Assembly: GCA_964019415.1 (NCBI GenBank)
Contig: OZ025887.1
Coordinates: 6,185,950 to 6,249,949 of the forward strand
Source of the DNA: Ianthella basta
Taxonomy: Eukaryota; Porifera; Demospongiae; Verongiida; Ianthellidae
Length of the DNA stretch: 64,000 nt
Reading direction: 5' to 3'
Shown: positions 50,301-62,800 of the stretch, piece by piece
Position numbering within the stretch: position 1 is the stretch's first letter
How the letters are laid out: the number at the start of each line of letters is the position of its first letter
The notes under the pieces: generated by a model
The model's database searches: none
Told to the model about the DNA's origin: nothing
The model's input: only the letters and a program-made list of their open reading frames with translations
Position numbers and translations under genes: made by a program

Positions 50301-53300
50301 TGTCCCCCGAGTTCATAAACAGGCACGGAGCGTCTCGAGCCGATTCCCGGCAAGGCGCCGATTTTATGGCTGAACAAACATACATCCAAATTCTAGATCC
50401 CGTGAATTATAGTAGGATATACATCTCGTTGTCATGGTAAGCAAAGTGATAAACTCCACAATTTATGCATGCAAGACTTTTCTATTCAGACCACATAAGG
50501 TAATGGTGAATTTCCCCCTCAGTCTTCAGCTTCAGGACTGGAGTATCATTGATCGCAGCACACTTGTGGTCTAACTATAGTATAATATATGAATGCACTC
50601 TTAACTTAATGAGGATAGTTGAGAGTGTCCCCTCCATCCAAACCAGTCATTGAATGTTCCTTAACTACAGTAGTCGGTCTCAATTTCACTCTCCAGAAAT
50701 CAACCAAGGCCATCATGGACCAGTTTGTACTGGGCAAGAGACGTGGGCGTGTCAACTGTGAGATCATTGAGGCTGACATGAAGGGAGCTTCACCAGACCA
50801 GGATGACTTTGATGAGAACAGCCCATCTCTGCTTGATGTCATTGTGGAACAGAATGACAAGGTGTTAATCCTTAAGTCCGTGTACGCTCTAATGTGTCTG
50901 AAGGTCTCTTTTGCATTCATACCTGATAACTCAGTATATTGAGCATCAGGTATGAATGTCAATTGGGTAGTCAGAGTTGATTAATGACCAGTGAGGAGCA
51001 CCTGACATGTCCTCTCTCATCCACCCACCCCACCCCAGGAGCTAGCCCAACACCCTTCAATTAAAGCCATTCTGGACTACAAATGGAAGACATTTGGGAG
51101 ATGGCTCTTTGTGTGAGTGGTAAACACTACCAGTGGTTACGTATGTGCAACCAATGGTGTGTGCCTTTATATTTGCTGTCTCACTGTTAAAATGTGGTGT
51201 GACTGTCACACCAATCAGCACTCACACCAAGGTTACTTTAGTGTGACGTTCACACTGACACCAGTGCACTGTTGTTCACATCATTTTTGATAGATTAACA
51301 CCCCTTTCACAAGGACCGCTTAATCTGAAATCAGGATCCAGATTAAGTCCGGGTTTGGCACAGATTAGCGTTCACACGACGAACTCAAGATTGGGTACCA
51401 AACTATGAATCCTACAACATCTAAGTATATGATATTAGGTAGCTGCTGCTGGAGACAGCTTAGCCTGACGGCATGTTGTGTACAGTGGGAGGACCTCCCC
51501 AAACTATGTATACAATTTGTGCAGTTAGTTTAACCTACCATTAGGTACTTTGTAGCACCCACAACAATCCTAGCTATATGCAAATCTTCAACAAAGTGTA
51601 CCATATCTGCAGTGAAATGTATTGTGAGGCTAAATTAAGTGATTAATCTTGTTTTACAAACTGTTCCAATAAATAGTATGCTGTGTACAGCTGTACATGC
51701 ATAACATTATGCAAATTTTCAAAGTAGTGTACCATATCTGCAGTGAAATGTATCATGAAGTGCCTAGTCTGTTACAATCTGACTGTTCACATACAGTAAT
51801 GGTATGTTGTGTATACTGCATGGTTGGAGTGAATATCACATTCTAATGGGTGTGCTCACTGTGGCAGCTAATTCTCACCAATTTTGATTGTGAACATCAC
51901 ATCGTGTATTTAAGAGTGTTACTTTTCTTGTTCTTGCTCTCTCAGCTTTTCCCTCATGGTGTATGCTTTCCGTATGCTGTTCCTTGGACTGGCTCTGCTC
52001 ATTGCTGCTCGACCTGACCTGGACAACCCTGGCTGTTACAGAGATGGATGGGACTACTTCAGGGGAGTTTGTGAGGGAATCTCCATCATTCTTTACCTCT
52101 TAAAACTTGTTGATGAGCTTCAAGAGATGTTCAGGTATGTGACTGCACTTGTGATACATCATCAGATGGGTATTTCAGCTTCATTCACCCCTTTAATGTC
52201 AGTGTGTTTCACAATGCAAAATTTTCCCCATACAGTTTCCCAAAGTTGTACTTCAAGGACTACTACAACTACATGCAGCTGCTTGCGGTCATCCTGCCTT
52301 TCCTCATCATCCCTTTCCGGGCAGCCACCACATGGTGTGCCTCCACTGGAGATGGCTACTGTGTTGACCCCACTCTCCTGACAAATTCCACAAATGTCTC
52401 CTTGGACATCAATGTGGCTTGCATCACTGCATCCCATGTCCAGTGGATCATTGCCTCACTGGCCTACATGGCCAATGCCATTCTGGTCATGGAGTTCCTT
52501 GCTCTGTCCAGGTACGTAACTGCCATTGGTGACTGTGGGGTATCCATGCATGCATAGCATGATGTACGTATGCCTCTGTACCACCACTCTTTCCGCAGGA
52601 CCACGGGTGTGTATGCGAGGATTCTCCTGAAGATTGTTGTGTCTGACATACTCAAGTTCACAGTGATCTTTGTCATCATTCTGTACATCTTTGTTGGCTC
52701 CTTCTATCTGGCCCTGAGGGCTGGGGTGAGTAGCATCGACATGTCAACTGGGGACATCTCATTAGATAGCGAGATATTCAGTTTGGAGACCCTGTGAGTT
52801 TTGCATGTGATACATGTGCAAATGTGCACACATACACATGTACATGTATGTGGTACCATCCTGTGCAGGTACCCTTGGCATGTGGTGTTCACTGGTATCC
52901 GAATCCTGATTGAGTCTGGAGATATCTTTGGTGGTGGCTACTTTGCTAATAATGATGAAGGAGAGTACATTGGCTACCAGTGAGTGTGCTTGTAGTGACA
53001 TCATCTGATGTCTGATGTCATCTGATCCTGCCCTTCCCCTTTAAATTACCCCCTTCCCTTCCCCTCCCTCCCCCTCCTCAGGTGGTTCTCTGTTGTCCTG
53101 TATCTAATCTTCTTGTTTTTAGTGATTGTGGTCCTGCTGAACCTGCTCATTGCCCAGATGAGTGACACCTACACTAAAGTGCAGGAAGATGTGGAAGGGA
53201 CCTTTGCCATTGCAAGGGCCAGAATCATCTCCAGGCTGCAGAAGGGGAAGTGGCTGTTTTGTAAGGAGGTGAGAATCACTTCAATGTGTATATAAATAAT

Positions 53301-55001
53301 GTTTGGTACTTGATGCAAACAGCATCTGTCCCTTGCCTTGTTGTATGCAGACATACAGGAAGCGCTACTTCCAGAAGTACGTTTGGACAGGTTAGTCATA
53401 CTAGTTGTTTGAATTGACCAGTTGTGCATGTTTGGCTTCTCTGCTCATCTCAGAGCTCACAGAAGAAGAGCTGAAACAGGATGAGCAAGAGGAAGAGGCC
53501 GAGGGGAAAGTTGCGTGAGTTGCTCCATTCGCATTATCTATGTACACCTTGTGATTGGGTGCAGCCAGATAGAGCATGGTGCATGCTTGAAGTAGTGCAC
53601 GTGTGTCGTTGGGATTGATTTATTGCCCAGGTCACCAATGTGTCTTCTTGAGAGATCAGTTCATTGCAGTAGACCACTGCAACGGAAAGGCCGGGCTAGG
53701 TTGAATAAAGGGCTAATCACTGGATTTTACACCTACCAGCCTTCTACACCATAATGTCTTGAATGCTGGGGGGGCTGGAACCCTATTGATGGCAACCAGT
53801 GATCGCCTTCCCCCACTAGTCATCCTACAAAGATGGAAGAGCCACAGACACCTGTTTTTCCCATAATTGCATGGGGCTCATCAGCGTGGCGTATTGATAG
53901 AAATCAGAATGACTAGCTACTCTTGTATCCAGTGAAACACTTGTGGTTCCAACAAGAGTGAATATTAATGGGGGAAGACTACGTCATGAGTGTGACTTGG
54001 CGTGAGATTGTTGAGAGGTTGGTTCATTGCAGTAGGCCATTGCAACAGACAGGCTGGGCTAGGTTGAACAAAGGGCTAATCACTGGATTTTCAATAGTGC
54101 TCCAGACCCCAGCCTCCTGAGACCCTCCTGAGACACTATGGTGCAGAAGATAGATGTAAATCCAGTGAATAGCCCTTTGCTCATGTGTCTTCTTCTTTGT
54201 GTTGGGTGCAGTCAGACGGAACAGAAGATTGACCGGCTACAAGAAATGACAGCTGAAATTTCTAGAAGACTTCTGAATAGAGAGGATACAGCTCTGCAGT
54301 ATAAAAAGTGTGTGCTTGGATGCATGGTCATGATAATGCATGTTGGACTACTCTGTGTGTTCCTCCTTGTGTTGGGTGCAGTCTGCTGGTACAGAAGGTT
54401 GACCAGGTACAAGAACTAACGGATGAGAACTCCAGAAGACTGCAGGAGAGAGAGGATACAGCTATGCAGTATAAGAGGTGTTTTCTTGAAATGGACGTGA
54501 TGATGTGTTGCTGTATCACTTCGTTTGTCTTTCTCCTTGTCTTGGGTGCAGTGTGTTGGAACAGAAGGTGGACCTTCTTACTGAAATGGCAACTCAACGA
54601 TTGGACAATAGGGAGGATTCAGCTCAGCATATTAAGAGGTGTTTGTTGGGAGGGACATGATGATGTGTTGCTGTATCACCCCATGTCTCCTCTTATGTTG
54701 GGTGCAGTTTGTTGGAACAGAAGATTGACCAGATGTCAGCTGAATTCACCAGAAAACTGCAGGAGATAGAGGATGCAGCTCTGCAGCATAACAGGTGTTT
54801 GATGGTTGAAATACAATGATGCATGTGTTGGAGCATCATTTCATGTGCTCTCATTCTTGTGTTGGGTGCAGGCGGCTGGAAGAGAAATTTAAGCGACTTA
54901 CTGAAGTGACTGCTGAATTGATGGCTGACCTGACCACAGCAGTGCTGGAGGGTGGGCCTAGCCCTGAAGGAGACAAGGCAGGCGCACGTGGCAATCGTTG
55001 A
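47366..55001 (+). CDS. Ankyrin-repeat TRP-type channel, copy B (five-unit tail)
   Basis: Exons: 47366-47590, 47663-47809, 47883-48318, 48929-49241, 49329-49416, 50697-50861, 51039-51112, 51946-52134, 52236-52511, 52599-52793, 52869-52979, 53082-53268, 53351-53390, 53454-53514, 54212-54307, 54382-54477, 54552-54638, 54708-54794, 54872-55001. Total 1000 residues. Exons 1-14 have exactly the same lengths as in genes A and C. Same domain order as gene A: a 124-residue N-terminal region (LWWVMVEDQIKKDGDFAEK), ankyrin repeats (about 125-374), six membrane helices (about 484-780) with pore LIESGDIFGGGYFANN, S6 VLLNLLIAQMSDTYTKV, and the coiled-coil tail (about 837-1000). The S5-pore loop has an N-glycosylation-free acidic stretch, unlike the S3-S4 region, which has a Cys-rich loop with LTNSTNVSLD. 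Introns 5 and 14 carry insertions missing from gene C. Confidence 0.87.
49831..50416. mobile_element. 586-bp GC-rich insertion in intron 5 of gene B
   Basis: The corresponding intron of gene C lacks this block. It is flanked by 8-bp direct repeats ATATACAT (49823-49830 and 50417-50424), as a target-site duplication would be. Its base composition (CpG-rich, TCGGCCCGCGG) differs from the A/T-rich host intron. Inside, a segment of about 170 bp occurs twice in tandem, each copy starting AAAAATGGCGT then TCGGCCCGCGG (50039 and 50209). No transposase frame is recognisable. Confidence 0.72.
51181..51900. mobile_element. Element in intron 7 of gene B, related to gene C intron 7
   Basis: Intron 7 is 97 bp in gene A but 833 bp here. 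The insert starts with GGTGTGACTGTCACACC-type inverted motifs (51190) and contains GGCATGTTGTGTACAGTGGG (51469-51488), shared with gene C. Its left 100 bp (CACCAATCAGCACTCACACC) match gene C only in the opposite orientation (61120-61260). Confidence 0.6.
53650..54182. mobile_element. 533-bp insertion in intron 14 of gene B
   Basis: The same intron in gene C is 123 bp. The insert is flanked by 12-bp direct repeats ATGTGTCTTCTT (53638-53649 and 54183-54194). It contains two direct copies of a 75-bp segment (TTCATTGCAGTAG through AAAGGGCTAATCACTGGATT, at about 53660 and 54015). Its right end (AATCCAGTGAATAGCCCTTT) is an inverted copy of the end of that segment. This is a non-autonomous, composite element. 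Confidence 0.72.
54212..55001 (+). other. Array of five coiled-coil tail exons, gene B
   Basis: Exons of 96, 96, 87, 87 and 130 nt, all with phase-2 boundaries. Same 32- and 29-residue modules as in gene A, four fewer in number. The first exon ends in AAA AA rather than AAG AG at the donor, changing the junction codon from Ser to Asn. Confidence 0.9.
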
Positions 55002-56846
55002 AGAAAGTCCTTAGACACTGACAGTGACTGATAGTGTGTAGACTGTTCAACTGCAAATATAGTTTCTTATGCAGAGTACAATTTCTTATTTACACCGTTG
55101 TTGTAGTGAGGCTAACATACTCTGAATACACTTGTTGATGTGTATAATATTGCAGCTGATGGTACACTGTGTTATAGTAGTTATGAAATACTATTAGTCC
55201 TTGTATGTAAGTAGCTTATACAACTGTAACTGGAAGGTATAATTTAACGCTAGCAGTATAAATTACAATGCTGGCATATTGTCATCTGACAGTCACATCT
55301 AGGAGAGTTAGGTGTGCAGGTAACAGGATACTAAACTGGCAGACTGTCAACATCTGCAGATGCTGAAATGGTGCATGATCTGCTCATAACCGAAGACTGG
55401 GACACTGTTGACCTTAATACTATAGCCAACAGCAATTTAACCTGTGTCCATGTTGGTCCTGACAGTCTGCAACCTGCATGTGGTGCATGGTGTTTCTGTG
55501 TGATTGGCATACAACATAGACAGTGGTTCTTTGATGTTCCCACTCATACAGAGAGGTTGATGTATGAGAGCACATATACACAACCTCAGTCGCTGACATT
55601 GCACACATCACAAACTGGCTATACCCTTTCCACACTGCTGCATGCTATTACCTTCTATTGAAGAAGTTGGTTTCTTAGTGTCATGCTTTGTTTCCTTCTA
55701 TTAGGAAAGAAGGGTCCTGTACCTCATTGAAGTTAATACTGTGATAGAAGCTCATTAAATGGTCCTATCATCATGACCACGCAGCAATAGATGGAGTAAT
55801 TATATGGGCATGCAGAATTATAATACACACACTGGGGATGACATTCTGGCTCCAGCTATCTGCAACTTGACTGTTGCCATGGTGCATGGTACTATTCATG
55901 GTGAAAGGTATTAATTCACATCACTGTCTGAGTGCTTACTATACAAGAGAACATCAGACATGCAGATCACAGTCTATAAGCCTAGCTGTTAACATCTACT
56001 TCATCTTACCCAAACTGAAGATTGTGCTGTACAAAGAAGACCATGCAAGAAATCCCATACAGTAAATGCCCATTTTCCTGCATGTGGCACCTTTGGCATT
56101 CAGTGTGACACAATAAGATTTGAAATGTTTGGTAAAGAATCAAATCTTTGGCTTTAGTGACTTCCAAGAGGACTACCACACAATAAGATTTGATATGTTA
56201 AAGTAGGTACATTATCACAGTGTTACAAGTACTGTACATATACCTATTATATACGTACTAATGGGCAGAGCAGTGCTTTATAGGCACCTCTACATCTTTA
56301 TCTGTGGCACCTTTGGTATTCACTGTGACAGATACAGTGAAACTGGATATATTGCAATAAAGAGTGTTACAAAGAATACCAAGAACACATAGCTATGCTG
56401 TAACTAGTAGGAAATGCATGCATGCTTTAAAGTTGTCTGCATGTCTGTGGCTTCTCATGATAATATTTGCTAGCTGTGCCCTCCTACACAACATTTGAGC
56501 ACTACTCTGTGTGTTGATGGCCTTGGAATACACCCTTTTGTCTGTGGCATCTTATTATTTCAGTGTGCCAAATGAAGCTTTTAATAATGACAGAGGGAAT
56601 GATAGCACTACAAGTAAGACTGCATCCCCTTGGTACAAAAGGCAGTATGAAACTATTGTAAGTATGAAGGTGGATGTTGATAAAAGGCACCCATGCACCT
56701 CTACGTAGCCTGATACATGGTATATCTATGGGTGCTTCCTGTGTGTTGATTGATAAAAGTACCGTGAGCGTGCTGGCTACTTCAAACCAGACACGTTAGT
56801 AATACTGCTATTGCGTTGCCTTGTATCTTAGTGAGTAAGGACAACG
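55002..56846. other. Spacer between TRP genes B and C
   Basis: 1.8 kb without supported genes. Parts repeat the A-B spacer (see 46084-47365). A 97-codon open frame at 55368-55661 has no recognisable domain or splice context and was not called. Confidence 0.6.
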
Positions 56847-59800
56847 ATGTCCGGTGATGTTCATTACGCAGTTGGCATTGTGCTGGAAAACCTGGGGAGT
56901 GAGGCTGACCTTGTTGATGTGGACATTCAGCCAAAGGAGAATCAGAATGAAGTGGAGGGACTGTCCTTCAAGGGCAGGTTCGAAAGCATTCTGACAGAAA
57001 ACTATGACAAGGAGTTGTGGTGGGTTATGGTTGAAGATCAAATAAAGAAAGATGGTGACTTTGCAGAGAAGGTGAGAGGCAGTTCTTTATTCCTGTATAT
57101 ACAGTGATATGGCTGGCACTGACACACACATACACACATGTAGGTTATAGTGAAGATGCAGGCAGAAGAGGACAAGATGAGGGAGGAGGCTATTGTTGAA
57201 GTGATGGTAGACCTTCTCCTTGAGATGGAGGGGTTGACAGCACACAATGGCTTGGTGTATGTGCTGGATGAGGGGCTGGAGAGCTACCCTGTAAGTGTAG
57301 AGGGGAAACACACATTCTTCATTGCACAGCATTGATATTACAAGCACCCTCTCTTATACATAGATGGAGCTCATGGTTGTTGAGCTGCTGAAGCGTGGGG
57401 CAGATCCCAACGAAGAGAGAGGCACAGGTGGGTCCACACCACTCCACCTTGCCATTGTCGAGTACAAAGTACAACTGGTGAAAGCGTTATTGGAGAAAGG
57501 GGCCCATTTGGAGACCAAGGACGACTATGGCTATACTCCTCTCTTGAAAGCAGTGAAATATGGTGCATTTGAAGAAATGGTTGATCTCCTCCTGGAGCAT
57601 GGTGCAGATGTGCACGCTCACGCAGAAGATAGGAAGACTGCTCTGCACTTTGCTGCACAAAAAGATGATGAAGTCACGATGAGAAAGATGATAGAGAAAG
57701 GTCTTTCCTTGGATGCTGAGGACAAGGATGGCTGGACACCGCTCCATGAGGCAGCCTACTATGGGAGTAAGGGTGCAGCTGAAGTACTCACTGAGAAAGG
57801 TCAGTCACTGTTCTTACACTTCATGCATTGTGTCTGCCAGCCACTTGCATCATGTCACTTAGTGGTACTAATCACCACACTCAAGAATGCATATAGTCTG
57901 TGTTGAGGGTTGTCAGGCTGTGAACAGAACAGACCCAAATATAGTGGAAGCTGTTGGGTATATAGAAACATTTCTGTACTTTCAACAGTTGCATTGCTAC
58001 TGTATCTTAGGTGCTCCCATGAATGGTAATGGAAGCCTCTCCATGCAGTTTTCAATGCGAATTTCTTGTAATATTATGTATACAACACACAATTTCAGAT
58101 GTTTATGTAGATTGTGTACACTCACATACACATTACTGTATGTATGTACGTACTAGTCTGGGAGCCAAGGGGCTGGCTCGCCAGACTATATATGTATATA
58201 CGGTACCTGCAGCCATTTTGCCCCTTGTGGTGCTTTGATGTGTGTATGTATGATAACACCACCTGTAGTACAGTATGCTGGTGTTGTGACCACACTAGAG
58301 CACTGCATTGTCCAAAGGCCTGCCTTTAGGTTACCCGAACTACCATGCACTTTCTTCTCCTCATGCATGCATTCATCCTCACGTGGTTATGTGCATGGCC
58401 ACACTGTAGGGGCTTCTGTGAATGCCAGGGATTATAAGAAGCGGACTCCTCTGCATGTGGCAGCCAACAGTGGCGACAAGGAGTTCATTGCATTACTCCT
58501 AGACAACAAGGCAGATTCCTTCATCACAGATCTAGATGGCAACACTCCACTGGACCTTGCTGCCAAGGAGAGGTATGAGGAAGCTGTCAACTTCCTGGTG
58601 ACCCAGTCATACTCTTCCAAGAAAGATGATGCAGTGAAGCAGACCATTAAAACTGCCTTGGATTCAGAAAGAGTCAAGGATGACCTTGTCAGACAGAAGA
58701 TTGGAGAGATGTCACCAGTTAGGTATGCCATGTAATGAATGTAAGCAGCGGCATGTGTTCTAACTGCCACCTCCAGTGGTCATACTTCCAATTCCCTTAA
58801 CATCCTCAGTATTGTCAGTATGTTCAAGCCCAAGGAAAGTGGTGGCAAGGAGGAGTACAGGTTCCTGGAACAGTTTGTCACCAACTCAAAGCTCAAGGTG
58901 ATGTCATGCAGTCAGCTAGACCCACAGGCACCCCAACTAGCCTGTATCTACTACCAGTACATCTCGTAGGAGTGACAACATACATGGTACGACAGTGGGA
59001 AACTGCATGCTTTACATTCCTATGGTTATCTCCAACCAGCAGGTGACTGTTACAGCGGATTCACGCCATCTTGCAACAGGTTCCCAAACTGTGGTCAATC
59101 GTTACCTAGGTTACGAACCAAAACTGTAGCTACACAACTATGATGTCACACAGTCTGTATCCTAGGTAATGACTGCCCAAAGGTTTGGAACCTGTTGCAG
59201 AATTGCGTGAATCCGCATAATGTCCTTGGAAGGTGTATTATTGATCTTGATTTCAGTTCTGAAACACTTCTATGGCTTAACTCCCTCTCAAACTGAACTA
59301 ATCGCTGAATGTATTTGAGTGCAGCTAGGTACTACGTTGAGTCAGTTTGCCGCAAATACAGCTCAAGGCGATGACATCACGCAGACAGAATATCACAGGC
59401 ACCCTATATGCTTAACTGAGCAGTATACTTGTCACCCACAGCCATGGATTAGCATATTACGTATATACTTACATATACACCTCGTTGTCATGGTAAGTAA
59501 AGTAATAAACCCCACAATTTTATGCATGCAAGACTTTTCTATTCAGACCACATAAGGTAATGGTGAATTTCCCCCTCAGTCTTCAGCTTCAGGACTGGAG
59601 TATCATTGATCGCAGCACACTTGTGCTCTAACTATAGTATAATATATGAATGCACTCTTAACTTAATTAGGATAATTGAGAGTGTCCCCTTCGTCCAAAC
59701 CAGTCATTGAATGTTCCTTAACTACAGTAGTCGGTCTCAATTTCACTCTCCAGAAATCAACCAAGGCCATCATGGACCAGTTTGTACTGGGCAAGAGACG

Positions 59801-62800
59801 TGGGCGTGTCAACTGTGAGATCATTGAGGCTGACATGAAGGGAGCTTCACCAGATGAGGATGACTTTGATGAGAACAGCCAGTCTCTGCTTGATGTCATT
59901 GTGGAACAGAATGACAAGGTGAGAATCCTTGAAACTATGTACACTCTAATGTGTTTGAAGGTCTGTCGTTCATTCATGCCTGATAACTTGTATGTTTATG
60001 TCAATTGGGTAGTCAGGGTTGAGTAATGACCAGTGAGGAGCACCTGACATGTCCTCTCTCATCCACCCACCCCACCTCAGGAGCTAGCCCAACACCCTTC
60101 AATTAAAGCCATATTAGACTACAAATGGAAGACATTTGGGAGACGGCTCTTTATGTGAGTGGTATAAGCAACTGTGCCACCAGTGGAGAGTTATCTATGA
60201 ATCCTACAACATCTAAGTTATTTTGTAATTTTTATTCTTAAAGAATACATGTTAGATATATAAAATGACAATGGAAAGAAAGGAAAACAAAACCGGGTCC
60301 ATCAACTACAGGTAAGCACTAACTCTAACAGCAACAGTCCTAAAGAAATCAAAATGAAGAACTACATCCTAAAATTGAAGCACAATTAAAGTTCTGGATA
60401 CAACATCTAAGTATAGCTCTGTCGGAGACAGCTTAGCCTGATGGCATGTTGTGTACAGTGGGAGGACCTCCTCAAACTATGTATGCTATTTGACAAAGAT
60501 CTTCAACTTCACAGCTCAAAGGAAGGAGGTGATAGGAGGAAAATTAGCCAATTTGCCCCCCCCCCCCCCCCCCATTACCTTAAGTAACAGTGTATACGTA
60601 TGTATACAATTTGTGCAGTTTAATGTACCATGAGTTACTTTGTGTTAGGGTTAGGGTATGCTGCGTACTGCATACAGTATATGCAAATCTTCAAAGCAGT
60701 GTGCCATATGTGCAGTGAAATGTATCGTGAAGCTCAATTAAGTGATTAGTCTTGTTACATCACTGTTAACAATGCAGAGTGATGTTCACAGCCAAATTGG
60801 TGCGAAGTAGTTGCCACAGTGAGCCAACCCATTAGCAGTGTGTTGTTCACTCCAACCATACAGTATACACAACATACGTACAATTACCTACCACCTGGTG
60901 GGATAGTTTCTGGGTGACACAAAGTACTTAGTGGTACATTAAACTACACAAATTGTATACATAGTTTGGGGAGGTCCTCCCACTGTACACAGCATGCCAT
61001 CAGGCTAAGCTGTCTTCTACAGTAGCTACATATAATATTATAAATTCGATGCTATAGAATTCATAGATGACTCTCATTTTTGTGTGTGAAATTTTTTATG
61101 TTTTATGTTTTATTTCTTAATCTATCAGAAATGATGTGAACAAGAGTGCACTGGTGTTAGTGTGAACGTCACACTAAAGTAATAGTGTGACTGATCACAC
61201 CTTGGTGTGAGCACTGATTGGTGTGATGGTTACACCATATTTTTAACAGTGATACAAACTGCAAATACGTAAATAGCATATTCACACCAATTTTGGTAGT
61301 GAACATCACACCATGTATTTACGTCACAGTGTTGCTTTGTGTTGTGAATCATTTTCTTGTTCTTGCTCTCTCAGCTTTTCCCTCATGGTGTATGCTTTCC
61401 GTATGCTGTTCCTTGGACTGGCTCTGCTCATTGCTGCTCGACCTGACCTGGACAACCCTGGCTGTTACAGAGATGGATGGGACTACTTCAGGGGAGTTTG
61501 TGAGGGGATTTCCATGATTCTGTACCTCTTCAAACTTGTTGATGAGCTTCAAGAGATATTCAGGTATGTGACTGCACTTGTGATCATTTCTGTGCATGCA
61601 TCATTAGATAGGTAACTCACCTTCAGCATCTCTTTAATGTCAGTGTGTCTCACAATGCAAAATTCTTCCTTTCCAGTTTTCCAAAGTTGTACTTCAAGGA
61701 CTATTACAACTACATGCAGCTGATTTCGGTCATCCTGCCTTTCCTCATCATTCCTTTCCGGGCAGCCACCACATGGTGTGCCTCCACTGGAGATGGCTAC
61801 TGTGTTGACCCCACTCTCCTGACAAATTCCACAAATGTCTCCTTGGACATCAATGTGGCTTGCATCACTGCATCCCATGTCCAGTGGATCATTGCCTCAC
61901 TGGCCTACATGGCCAATGCCATTCTGGTCATGGAGTTCCTTGCTCTGTCCAGGTAACTACCAATGGTGACTGTGGGGTATCCATGCATGCATAGTACAAT
62001 GTATGACTCTGTACCACCACTCTTTCTGCAGGACCACGGGAGTGTATGCGAGGATTCTCCTGAAGATTATTGTGTCTGACATACTCAAGTTCACGGTGAT
62101 CTTCTTCATTGTTCTGTACATCTTTATTGGCTCCTTCTATCTGGCCCTGAGGGCTGGGGTGAGTAGCATTGACATGTCAACTGGAGACATCTCATCAGAT
62201 ATCGAGGTCTTCAGTTTGGAGACCCTGTGAGCTCTGCATGTAATACATGTGCAAATGTGCACACACACACACACACACATGTACATGTATGTGATGCCAC
62301 TCTGTGCAGGTACCCTTGGCATGTAGTGTTCACTGGTATCCGAATCCTGACTGAGTCCGGGGACATCCTTGGTGGTGGCTACTTTGCTAATAATGATGAA
62401 GGGCAGTACATTGGCTACCAGTGAGTGTGCTTGTAGTGACGTCATCTGATGTCTGATGTCATCTGATTCTGCCCTTCCCCTTTAAATTACCCCCTTCCCT
62501 TCCCCTCCCTCCCTCTCCTCAGGTGGTTCTCTGTTGTCCTGTATCTAATCTTCTTGTTTTTAGTGATTGTGGTCCTGCTGAACCTGCTCATTGCCCAGAT
62601 GAGTGACACCTACACTAAAGTACAGGAAGATGTGGAGGGAAACTTTGCAATTGCACGGGCAAGAATCATCTCCAGGCTGCAGAAAGGGAAATGGCTGTTT
62701 TGTAAGGAGGTGAGAATCACTTCAATGTGAATTATATTTGTAGGTAGGTACTTAATCTAAACAACACCTGTCTCTTGCCTTGTCGTATGCAGACATACAG

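Noticed and set aside
55368..55661. 97-codon frame as a small gene between TRP copies
   Set aside because: No recognised domain, no splice or promoter support, and it lies in a repeat-derived spacer.
60644..60656. Telomere-like GTTAGGGTTAGGG
   Set aside because: Only about two units, inside an intron of gene C; chance or microsatellite origin is enough.
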